In this document: positions 1-6,997 of the stretch, piece after piece
Numbering within the stretch: position 1 is the first letter of the stretch
Layout of the letters: each line of letters begins with the position of its first letter
The notes under the pieces: model-generated
Told to the model about the DNA's origin: nothing
Seen by the model: the letters and a program-made list of their open reading frames with translations, nothing else
Database searches by the model: none
Program-made: the position numbers and the translations under genes
Assembly (NCBI GenBank): GCA_001642945.1
Contig: LGRT01000018.1
Coordinates: 1-64,000 of the forward strand
Direction: 5' to 3'
Length of the DNA: 64,000 bases
DNA from: Rhodobacteraceae bacterium SB2
GTDB lineage: Bacteria > Pseudomonadota > Alphaproteobacteria > Rhodobacterales > Rhodobacteraceae

Positions 1-99
1 AACAGCGCAAGCACGCCGCTCAGAAATATCCAGCTTTTGACGCGTATGAAGAACGGCCTGACGAAGCTGAGCCTGCGTCAGGCCCGCGGCTTTAGATGA
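1..99 (-). CDS. IS3-family transposase OrfB, N-terminal fragment (window edge)
   Basis: In the -1 frame relative to OrfA, a reading frame opens at 99 just after a stop and runs off the left edge. It reads SSKAAGLTQAQLRQAVLHTR and then a segment ending SERRACAV, which matches the start of the IS3 OrfB integrase (family motif S-x-R-R-A-C). It has no start codon of its own here, so expression as an OrfAB fusion by frameshifting at the A_AAG site is expected. The DDE catalytic domain lies outside the window. Confidence 0.7.
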
Positions 100-365
100 T
101 CAAGGCTCTCCTTCAGGATCACCTTGTCTAACTGCAAGTCAGCGACGATCTTCTTCAAGCGCTCGTTTTCTTTCTTGAGCAATTTCATCTCAGAAACCTG
201 TGAACGAGAAAGACCTCCAAACTTCTTGCGCCAGTAATAATAACTCTTATCTGAAATCCCAGCTTTGCGACACGCACTCACAACGTCCAAACCATCGTGC
301 AAATGAACATCAATCTCGCGCAATAACTTCAACACATCTTCATCAGAATAACGCTTTCGAGCCAT
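78..365 (-). CDS. IS3-family transposase OrfA (DNA-binding subunit)
   Basis: This 95-residue protein has the usual length of an IS3 OrfA. It starts MARKRYSDEDVLKLLREID, carries a helix-turn-helix around residues 25-50 (ACRKAGISDKSYYYWRKKFG), and ends in a leucine-zipper-like coiled coil (about residues 57-90, LKKENERLKKIVADL) used for multimerisation. Near its 3' end the mRNA has an A_AAG slippery tetramer (positions 93-90 on the minus strand), seven bases before a perfect hairpin (83-71, GCCTG-ACG-CAGGC). This is the signal by which IS3 elements make OrfAB by -1 frameshifting. The identity of the family is firm. Confidence 0.9.
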   Translation of the reverse strand: MARKRYSDEDVLKLLREIDVHLHDGLDVVSACRKAGISDKSYYYWRKKFGGLSRSQVSEMKLLKKENERLKKIVADLQLDKVILKESLDHLKPRA

Positions 366-420
366 GTTTCCTTACTCCCTTTGCCAAAATATACTGGCAC
401 AGTTCTAGGGGGCTAAGACA

Positions 421-496
421 CAGGATCGTGAAGCTTTTTGAATTCTTCTTCATTCCAATTTAGCATGACGGCTTGGATTTTTTCGCTGAAGCTCAT
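421..496 (-). pseudogene. Small gene truncated by the IS element (first 25 codons only)
   Basis: A convincing translation start sits at 496-494: ATG preceded at good spacing by an AAGGAGAG ribosome-binding site (about 504-511). The frame reads MSFSEKIQAVMLNWNEEEF and then KKLHDP before reaching the IS terminus at 420. The normal reading therefore stops inside the transposon after about 25 residues. The short peptide resembles starts of NTF2/SnoaL-like proteins (hydrophobic helix with a W-N pair), but that is only a guess. The rest of the gene should lie beyond the other end of the IS. Confidence 0.55.
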
Positions 497-1123
497 TTGC
501 AACTCTCCTTTTTAGCTTGTTTAAATCGTAACCAAAGGCTCCCAAATTGAAAGAATTACTTAACCGCCTGATAGGCTCAGTGACTGGTATCATTACTAAA
601 GTGATGCCGAATGGCGATAATGCTTCTTACCTAGCGCATGAAATATCCACGACGGTCCAGCATGCGCTTGAGAGTCGGCTTTCTACAGGACATTGGGCAG
701 AATGATATAGCCGTTATTTCACCACACTAAGCCCATTTGTGATTGGTATCTGTAATATTACTGCCCTTTGAGGCTTTTAACTGCAGCCGCCGTAAAATCT
801 GTTGGTTGTATTTTTTTAAGCGCAAGAAGCGCGAACTCTTAAACTTATAAATCATGGTCGAACCTTTTGGTGATCCTAAGCTTGTGACAAGATTCTAAGA
901 TTTCTCAAAGATAAAATTTACATTCTACCGATATAAAATCACTGGCGTTGAGGGTTTGATCCCATACGCATTAAACAGCCAAACCCAGAGCGATGAACAG
1001 CTTGCCTAGCTTGCCGCATCAATTTTTGAGTTTGTCTGATCAAGGTTTAAGAGAAGTTGTCTCTGAATGAAATTCATTTGATTTTTGCTGCATAAGTCGC
1101 GATGTTTGCATCAGAGGTGGATT
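497..1123. other. AT-rich stretch without a supported gene
   Basis: No frame here has a believable start, ribosome-binding site and coding character. The DNA is A+T-rich with many stops in all frames. It probably holds the promoter of the interrupted gene at 496 (reading left) and of the small membrane protein gene at 1124 (reading right). No tRNA-like fold or repeat array was seen. Confidence 0.5.
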
Positions 1124-1366
1124 ATGAATTGGGCAGAGCAGCACATTCAAAAAATTGAAACCCCCAAAACAAAAACAAAAGAATATATTGAGTGGGGTTT
1201 AAAGTTACTGTTAACGGCGACAGGTATAACTGTGGCTTTTTTTGCTTTGATGTTTCTGGGTTTTGAAAGCGTAGAAACAAAAGAACAGCAGGAGATCCAA
1301 ATGTGGTGCAACGAATACATGCCTAAATTATCGATCAGGGCATGTATGGATGAAGCTGGGCTTTAG
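1124..1366 (+). CDS. Small single-pass membrane protein, unknown function
   Basis: This 80-residue protein is not recognised. The start is placed at ATG 1124 because AGAGGTGG lies just before it; an upstream TTG at 1085 in the same frame has no such site. Residues about 1-23 are charged (many Lys and Glu), residues 25-45 form one hydrophobic membrane span (WGLKLLLTATGITVAFFALM), and the C-terminal 30 residues hold two Cys and acidic residues. The next gene starts 9 bases after its stop, so the two may be co-transcribed. It is a small accessory-region gene with no functional clue. Confidence 0.5.
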   Translation: MNWAEQHIQKIETPKTKTKEYIEWGLKLLLTATGITVAFFALMFLGFESVETKEQQEIQMWCNEYMPKLSIRACMDEAGL

Positions 1367-1375
1367 GCTGAAATA

Positions 1376-1912
1376 ATGAAGCTCAAACGCTTTCACGACA
1401 CCAAAGCTCCACTTGCGAATGGCCACAAGCGAGACAGCTTGCTCATGATGCCAGATCACAAGTTTGAAAGTAATCACGGGTTTACTCAATGGGCCGTTCC
1501 AACGGCAGAAAAAAGCAATCATAATTTCAATGCGCCCGTTCTAGACTTAGGTTCTGCGATTTGGCTTGCTGAGCGAAAAGATGTTTCTAAATTTTTTGAA
1601 AACATGTCGGTGCGGTTTCTAGAGTTTCTAAAGCGGAACGATCACTGGAAATCTCTCTATGAACACAACCATCTCAGGGTCAGCCGCGCAATTGATAGCT
1701 TACGGCCTTTGCATAGTTGGGAGCTTGCAGACTGGTTTTATGCAAAGGTTAAAGCGTTCGCAGACTCTTCTTACGAGTTAATGTCGGATGCAAGGCCCCA
1801 CTGGGACTGTAAAGCTTCAGTTGAGCATGACCGTATCGCGGGCGCCTTCGTTGGTCTCTCCATGGGAGATGCGCTGTGCTTTAAAATCAAATACAAAATG
1901 GGTAAACGTTGA
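1376..1912 (+). CDS. Hypothetical protein ending in a truncated ADP-ribosylglycohydrolase-like motif
   Basis: This is a 178-residue protein starting at ATG 1376, with AGG about nine bases upstream. Residues 1-150 are not recognised. Near the C-terminus (about 153-168) it reads HDRIAGAFVGLSMGDAL, which matches the N-terminal signature of ADP-ribosylglycohydrolases (DraG family: D-R-x-x-G-x-x-x-G-x-x-x-G-D-A-L). The family continues for some 250 residues with the metal-binding aspartates, but here only KIKYKMGKR-type residues follow before the stop. I infer a relic of a longer gene cut by deletion, or a fusion. Enzymatic activity is not expected. Confidence 0.5.
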   Translation: MKLKRFHDTKAPLANGHKRDSLLMMPDHKFESNHGFTQWAVPTAEKSNHNFNAPVLDLGSAIWLAERKDVSKFFENMSVRFLEFLKRNDHWKSLYEHNHLRVSRAIDSLRPLHSWELADWFYAKVKAFADSSYELMSDARPHWDCKASVEHDRIAGAFVGLSMGDALCFKIKYKMGKR

Positions 1913-1925
1913 TGTCATATGACAT
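1912..1925. promoter_or_regulatory. Perfect 14-bp palindrome upstream of the hydrolase gene
   Basis: ATGTCATATGACAT is a perfect inverted repeat lying between the stop of the preceding gene and the ribosome-binding site (AGGAG, 1930-1934) of the gene starting at 1943. Its position and symmetry suggest an operator, but no regulator can be named from the sequence. Confidence 0.3.
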
Positions 1926-1942
1926 TTTGAGGAGAAGCTAGA

Positions 1943-3367
1943 GTGAAAATGTTGATAAAAATTTTAGCGTTACTTTTGATGATTGGCACACAAGCTTGGT
2001 CGAATGAGGTCTCAACTCTTCAGAAACAATTGAGGATATTGGGCTATGATCCGGGTGCAATCGATGGTCTATGGGGAGGCCTAACTCAAAATGCCCTGCA
2101 AAAATTTTTACTCCAACAAGGGCAGAGCTTCGATGGTGTACTTGATCGCAATGAATTTCAGTTATTAGAAACAGAACTACAAAAAACAAGGAATAGAAAT
2201 AAGGGCTTCAGGAAATTGGAATTATAGAGCCACTAGTATTTCCTTCGGTGGGTATGATCGAGCAGACCAACCAGTTTATGATGCGATCAAAACTATCAAA
2301 AACATCCCTGACTTTGGATTCAATGTTCTGACGATAGACTTTAGATGTACTGGTAAAATTGATACCTCTGCTCCCAAACACTATCCATTATCTCGTCATA
2401 CTGGATGTTCAATAGCAAATAAAAAAATCACATCCGAAGAAGGTTTTGTATCCAATCGACGCGACGCTACAGATCTTGCCATTGATGAAGCGAAAGCTGA
2501 AAATTTAAAAATTAATTTGAAACCAATGTTTTTAGAGTTGGGTCGAAGGTTTGGACAAAAAGACGTATCCGGGTATGGCAAAGTTCCGTTGAATATTTTT
2601 TTTGATGGTGATGATAAAGCATGGTCTGGTTATTCAAACGTTATTCTACGCTTAGCCACCTATGCTGAGGAGAATAGTGTTGAGTACCTAACAATCGGAA
2701 CTGAACTGAACAATCTTAACCACGCTATTGAAGCCGACAAGCGATGGGTAAAATTGATATACCAGATTAGACAAAGATATACGGGGAAGTTGATTTATAC
2801 ACATAATTTTAAAGGGGATTCGGATTTAAAAAAATCGGAAAAGACAATGTCATGGCTCTGGTTGATATTGTGGGTTTAAACTTTTTTCCGACCCAAATTT
2901 TGGCAAATAAAAAAGAGTATAGCGCACGGGACGTAGCACAAGCATTAAACCTTGCAAGACTCAAAAATGGTCGCAACATGATGGCGGAGGCCGGGTCACT
3001 GGCTGATCGTTTCAAGAAACCAATTATTCTATCGGAAGCACATTTTCCTACTTGGGTTGGTTCAGCGAATTGGATGTTTAGAGGAAGTTGTGATTACAAA
3101 AACAAGGGACGAAGAGGTTGGATCTTCACAAAAGGCCCATACCAGCCGAAAACTCCATCTGACGAATACGGCAGAATATTGGCTAGTGGTTTTCACTCTG
3201 CATTTGAAGATAAAGCTTGGGTATCTGGAGCCGATTATCTTTTTTGGACGGTTGCTAATCAGTATAGTCCAAGTACAGACACAAAAGACTACGGTCCCTG
3301 TGCGAGCTTCTTATGGAATAGCGATGACGGAATTAAACAAATAATTAAAGATTTTCATACCAAATAG
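1943..3367 (+). pseudogene. Secreted peptidoglycan-binding/glycoside hydrolase (TIM-barrel, GH113-like), split by two frameshifts
   Basis: Three consecutive reading frames make one protein of about 470 residues. Part one (GTG 1943 to about 2180) has a signal peptide and a PG_binding_1 domain (LQKQLRILGYDPGAIDGLWG). Part two (about 2187-2834) begins in the +1 frame with YRATSISFGGYDRA and carries GTELNNL, a likely acid/base Glu. Part three (from 2834, ending 3367) reads KKIGKDNVMALVDIVGLNFF and includes ILSEAHFPTW, a likely nucleophile Glu. The frame changes fall at an A6 run (2181-2186) and an A7 run (2828-2834). They may be real mutations, transcriptional slippage or sequencing errors. Glycoside hydrolase class is likely; the exact family is uncertain. 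Confidence 0.7.
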
Positions 3368-3478
3368 CTTTGTAAGCTGCTTATGTGATATTCCAATCTT
3401 TTGAACTAATTTTCTTTGTAGATTTGCGCCTTCAAAGTTAGAGTTTGAGGTAACGATCAAAGTCTAAGGGGTTGACTA

Positions 3479-4447
3479 ATGTATAAATTTATCAGCTGCA
3501 TAATCGTTTTCGCTATCTTTGCAGCAACAACCGCGCAGGCTACTTTACTAAAAACTACAGATCCTTCCGCTGTTTGTAACGATGGTCGACAGGCTGCATT
3601 TATGGTCTCAAAATCTGAGTCAAGAAATTGGTTCATATATTTTGAGGGTGGAGGTGCAGCTACGACACCTGATGCCTACAAAAAACGTCAAAGCAGGTGG
3701 AAAAAGCCGATTACAGATGGAAACTACGGCCTTCATTATCCAATTGTGAAGGATTTCAAGAAAAAAGGCTTTAATGTTGTTGTTATTCCTTACTGCACAA
3801 GTGATCTACATCAAGGCGCACACACGAATATCGTGGATGGCAGAAAAGTCTATTTCCATGGTCGCAAAATTGTTGAAGATGTCTTCAATCAAATGGATGC
3901 CGATTTCAGATCGGCGAATGATCTCGTATTTGCTGGCTACTCAGCAGGCGCAATCGGGTTGGGCTTCAACTCTGACTTAATTAAAAAATACAAAAATCCA
4001 AAGGTAATCGTAGATAGTTTTTGGTTAGATTCAGAATCTCGCCGTGTCCGCCAAGGTTGGACGAAGGGTCCATGGGTGGAAATAAATAAGTTTGTCTACG
4101 GAAATATGCCTAAGCATTGCAAAGGGCATTGGTCTGCATGCTTTCCACAAAGATCTAAATTCATATCAATGAAAATAAAACATGTTTTCCCAATTTGGAA
4201 CATTGGTGATCCATACATCAAAGGAGATATGAATAAGGTACGGAAGAGTATTAGAAATGATATTAAGTTTTATGATGCTGGGTTTTCGGTTGATGCTGAA
4301 AAGTTTAAAGTAGATGGGTCTCAGACATGGGGTCATGTTATCACCGCTAACAAACATTACACAAAAAAAATTGATGGGGTTTCTGTCAAAATGTTAATTG
4401 AAAACTGGCTTAGTGACGCGGGACAAACAGCTTTAGTAAAACACTAA
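3479..4447 (+). CDS. Secreted pectinacetylesterase/Notum-family carboxylesterase
   Basis: This 322-residue alpha/beta hydrolase begins with a signal peptide (hydrophobic residues 4-20, then Ala-Gln-Ala). It shows the PAE/Notum order of motifs: CNDGRQAAF (33-41), WFIYFEGGG (51-59), IPYCTSDLHQGAH (103-115), the nucleophile elbow GYSAG with Ser155, and a late His in TWGHVITANKHY. Family members remove acetyl groups from pectin or acyl groups from other polymers outside the cell. AAGGGG at about nine bases supports the ATG. It follows the broken glycoside hydrolase by 111 bases, which suggests a shared role in using or remodelling acetylated polysaccharide. The true substrate cannot be read from sequence. 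Confidence 0.8.
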   Translation: MYKFISCIIVFAIFAATTAQATLLKTTDPSAVCNDGRQAAFMVSKSESRNWFIYFEGGGAATTPDAYKKRQSRWKKPITDGNYGLHYPIVKDFKKKGFNVVVIPYCTSDLHQGAHTNIVDGRKVYFHGRKIVEDVFNQMDADFRSANDLVFAGYSAGAIGLGFNSDLIKKYKNPKVIVDSFWLDSESRRVRQGWTKGPWVEINKFVYGNMPKHCKGHWSACFPQRSKFISMKIKHVFPIWNIGDPYIKGDMNKVRKSIRNDIKFYDAGFSVDAEKFKVDGSQTWGHVITANKHYTKKIDGVSVKMLIENWLSDAGQTALVKH

Positions 4448-4764
4448 GACTGAAATACACGGGCCTTGTCTGAATGCCTGAGTGATCCTAGCCACAAATA
4501 GGGCGCCGTGAAGACGAGCTTTATGTCAGAACCGATTTCAAACAAGGTTGGGTTGGGCTTAAAAGATGCGTCGAGACTTGGCGTTGATTAGGCCTTTGTT
4601 TTTAAAAACGTGATTTCGTTGCAAACTTTTCAACGCATTTTTCACGTGCGCATGATGCGCATAACTCTTCAATTAAACTTATTTTCTTTCACAATATTGC
4701 GCACGGACCACCACACCAAGCGTTAGACTCTGAATAAACTTTATATGTCAACGGCGGCGTAAAA

Positions 4765-4783
4765 CTCTGCCAGCTTGGCGGAG
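4765..4783 (-). terminator. Hairpin with short T run, possible terminator downstream of tRNA-Pro
   Basis: On the minus strand CTCCGCCA-AGC-TGGCAGAG forms an eight-pair stem with a three-base loop (one G-T pair), followed by TTTT. It lies about 220 bases after the tRNA-Pro gene on the same strand. The T run is short, so this is a modest call. Confidence 0.35.
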
Positions 4784-4860
4784 CAAACGCATTCTCTCAC
4801 GATACGCTCGATACAGCGTAATTTGGGTATAGTATATCCAAAGACGGGCTGCAGTCGGGT

Positions 4861-4911
4861 TTGCGTTCAACCTTGCTCCGTCAGTGCAATTTGCGCTCAT
4901 CTTGCACCGTC
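4861..4911 (+). repeat. Imperfect tandem repeat, about 21 bp, two copies
   Basis: The copies TTGCGTTCAACCTTGCTCCG(TC) at 4861-4882 and TTGCGCTCATCTTGCACCGTC at 4891-4911 differ at a few positions and by one base in length. It may be a remnant of a duplication. No function is inferred. Confidence 0.4.
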
Positions 4912-5003
4912 TAGCAGCTTACACTGGCTATAAATCGGATCCGACAAGCATGTGCACAACAAGCCTGCAACGCGTTTTCATAAAGTTCGAACATAATTTT
5001 TAA

Positions 5004-5080
5004 TGGTCGGGACGGCAAGATTCGAACTTGCGACCTACGGTACCCAAAACCGTCGCGCTACCAGGCTGCGCTACGCCCCG
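5004..5080 (-). tRNA. tRNA-Pro (anticodon TGG)
   Basis: The minus strand folds as a standard tRNA: acceptor CGGGGCG paired with CGTCCCG, D arm GCGCAGCCTGGTAGCGC, anticodon stem ACGGT/ACCGT closing the loop TTTGGGT (anticodon TGG), and T loop TTCGAAT. The 3' CCA is encoded (5006-5004). It reads all or most proline CCN codons. Its 3' end faces the accessory stretch 420-5003, the usual orientation for integration of islands at tRNA genes. Confidence 0.97.
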
Positions 5081-5160
5081 ACTGGCGTGCCTTCTAACGA
5101 GTTCTCAGAAGATTGGAAAGAGGAAAGATCGCTTCAAACGTGCAATTTGGCCAGAAACTG

Positions 5161-5661
5161 TTAGAAACCGTCACAACGTGGATCGGCGTCGGGTCCAATG
5201 CTCGGATGCGCGCTGCGATCCCCCTTTGATATGCCATATTTTGCCGCGCTTCCGGCTGCTACTTCCAAAACATATTGAATATCCGATCCCCCATCAATCA
5301 ACTCTGTCGAGAACGGGGTTGCACTATGCTTGACGCGCTGAACGATGCCGCCTTCATCAATGAACAGCATATCCAAGCCAAGCGGCGTATTTTTCATCCA
5401 AAACGAAACCGATTGCGGATTTGGGTAAATAAACAGCATCCCTGATTGGTCTGGCAGATCTGTCACGAACATCAAACCCCGGTTGCGTTGTTCCGGAGTT
5501 CTTGCCAGCGCCACCTTAAAGGCCGCGTCGCCCCAACTGCCGCTGATTATAAAATCTGTCTTAGGGCAGTTGGCTTGCGCGAAATTTGCAAAAGGCAGCA
5601 TTGCAAAGGCGCATAGCCATCTTGCCTTATTCAGAGCTGCCCATTTCCCAAGAACACACAT
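5161..5661 (-). CDS. DUF192 family exported protein
   Basis: This is a protein of about 166 residues with an N-terminal signal sequence (hydrophobic stretch [14 protein letters not shown]) and a DUF192 domain: [38 protein letters not shown] and [15 protein letters not shown] are family hallmarks. The function of DUF192 proteins is unknown. The start at ATG 5661 gives a clean signal peptide and overlaps the end of the upstream cold-shock gene by 35 bases; a longer frame exists upstream but lies wholly inside that gene. Co-transcription and translational coupling with the cold-shock gene are likely. The exact start is uncertain. Confidence 0.8.
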   Translation of the reverse strand: MCVLGKWAALNKARWLCAFAMLPFANFAQANCPKTDFIISGSWGDAAFKVALARTPEQRNRGLMFVTDLPDQSGMLFIYPNPQSVSFWMKNTPLGLDMLFIDEGGIVQRVKHSATPFSTELIDGGSDIQYVLEVAAGSAAKYGISKGDRSAHPSIGPDADPRCDGF

Positions 5662-6157
5662 CTGCCGCCATTTTACCCCGCTTACCCTCCATAACGCGCA
5701 AAGCGATCGCTTCGCCCGCTTGTAAATTGGACAGGCCTGATTTGCGCAACACTTCGATATGAACAAAAATATCTTCATCATTTCCGAAAATATTTGCAAA
5801 GCCGAATCCCTTGCCACCATCAAACCACTTGACCCGTGCGGCTTGCAGCGGCAACGATCTGATATCTTCAATATCGACGTCTTCAAAATCTTCCAGCGTT
5901 GATAAGGCATCTAAAACCGGATCCACCGAGAGTATTTCAACCGCCTGGACGCCCCGCTCCGTGTAATGCGCCATAAACTCAATATGGGTGTTTTCTGCGA
6001 TAGAGCTTTGTCCAAATTTGCGCAGCACATTGGCGTGAATCAAAATATCTTCTTCGGTTTCATCGGATATGATAAAACCAAACCCTTTAACGCGATCAAA
6101 CCACTTTATGTGGCCCGACTGTTTTTCAATATTCTCGTTGTCGTCGCTCACACGCAT
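5627..6157 (-). CDS. Protein with two cold-shock domains
   Basis: This protein of about 176 residues carries two CspA-like OB folds in tandem. The first has the RNP1-type motif KGFGFI (about residues 25-30, in IKWFDRVKGFGFIIS); the second has VKWFDGGKGFGFANI and IFVH. Such proteins bind single-stranded RNA or DNA and act as RNA chaperones; double-domain versions are usual in alphaproteobacteria. GTG at 6163 is an alternative start two codons upstream. The gene overlaps the following DUF192 gene by 35 bases. The acidic linker between domains (about 85-100) has a run of Asp and Glu. Confidence 0.88.
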   Translation of the reverse strand: MRVSDDNENIEKQSGHIKWFDRVKGFGFIISDETEEDILIHANVLRKFGQSSIAENTHIEFMAHYTERGVQAVEILSVDPVLDALSTLEDFEDVDIEDIRSLPLQAARVKWFDGGKGFGFANIFGNDEDIFVHIEVLRKSGLSNLQAGEAIALRVMEGKRGKMAADVCSWEMGSSE

Positions 6158-6272
6158 ACCCACCCGTAAAATCTACCGCGCCGCGATAAAGGAACCGTTT
6201 TTTGATAAAAAAGCAAACAATAAAAAAACCAGCGCGCAAGCGAAAGACCCGAAAAACGATCGGGCCAGCGCT

Positions 6273-6878
6273 TCACGGGTTCAATCTTTGTACCGACCAA
6301 GGCGCAGTCACCTCTTTTCGTCTCCAGACTGCGCGATCATGCAATCGAAACGCGCCATCTGACCAAAACTCGATCTCAAGCGGCGTGATTCTAAATCCAC
6401 CCCAAAACGGTGGCCGCGCTGGGTTTTCACCCTTTTCATCGCGGATCTCATTTACCCGTTGAATCAGCGCCTCTCGAGAGGCGAGCGGGCGCGACTGCTG
6501 CGAAGCCCAAGCCCCGATGCGGCTGTCTAAGGCCCGACTGTTATAATAGGCATCCGCGATCGGCCCCTCTTCTTTTTCAACCAGGCCCCGCACTCTAATT
6601 TGCCGCGCCAGGCTTTTCCAATGCAACACAAAGGCCGCCTTGCCACTGGCCAACAGCTCGGTGCCTTTGGCGCTTTCATAATTGGTGTAAAAAACAAAAC
6701 TATTCGCTTGGATGTCTTTCAACAAAACGGTTCTTACATTCGGCATGCCGAAACGGTCTACGCTTGCCAATGCCATTGCGTTTGGATCGTTAATTTCCGC
6801 TGCTTCGGCTTCTTTTAGCCAGGATTTTGCCAGCTCAAACGGGTCGGCCTGTGTAAACCCTTCATCCAAATCTAACAT
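6273..6878 (-). CDS. pdxH: Pyridoxamine 5'-phosphate oxidase
   Basis: This FMN enzyme oxidises pyridoxine or pyridoxamine 5'-phosphate to pyridoxal 5'-phosphate, the last step of vitamin B6 synthesis and salvage. At 201 residues the length is normal. FMN-contact motifs are RTVLLKDI and [13 protein letters not shown], followed by [19 protein letters not shown] and the conserved C-terminus ending [10 protein letters not shown]. It is divergent from fabI at 6998, and the roughly 120 bases between them should hold both promoters. No sequence oddities were seen. Confidence 0.95.
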   Translation of the reverse strand: MLDLDEGFTQADPFELAKSWLKEAEAAEINDPNAMALASVDRFGMPNVRTVLLKDIQANSFVFYTNYESAKGTELLASGKAAFVLHWKSLARQIRVRGLVEKEEGPIADAYYNSRALDSRIGAWASQQSRPLASREALIQRVNEIRDEKGENPARPPFWGGFRITPLEIEFWSDGAFRLHDRAVWRRKEVTAPWSVQRLNP

Positions 6879-6997
6879 TTCAGCTGCTCCTTTTTTCGAT
6901 CCCTGTTTAATCTTGACGGCCCCTTAGGGGCTCTGGGCTTGATGACCGCTGTGCAATCGCCTAAACCAACGCAACATAGATAGATCGGAGGAGCAAG

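Larger units (their letters stand above)
1..420 (-). mobile_element. IS3-family insertion sequence, 5' part; continues off the left edge
   Basis: Reading on the minus strand, the element starts near 420 with TGTCTTAGCCCCCTAGAAC, the TG-plus-C-run terminus typical of IS3-family elements, followed by the orfA and orfB reading frames. Only the left end, all of orfA and the first codons of orfB are in the window, so neither the other inverted repeat nor the target duplication can be checked. The boundary is inferred from the terminus and from the small gene that is cut there (421-496). The subgroup (IS407/IS2-like) is not certain. Confidence 0.75.
4448..5003. other. Intergenic stretch between esterase and tRNA-Pro, rich in small inverted repeats
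   Basis: No gene is supported in these 556 bases. Features visible by eye are a GTTTTTAAAAAC palindrome (4598-4609), a TGCGCAT-G-ATGCGCA palindrome (4647-4661), a hairpin (4765-4783) and an imperfect tandem repeat (4861-4911). The stretch lies on the 3' side of the tRNA gene, where an integrated element would end. No integrase is present. Confidence 0.45.

Noticed and set aside
200-463. 87-codon open frame on the plus strand
   Set aside because: It is antisense to the transposase orfA and runs across the IS end into the cut gene.
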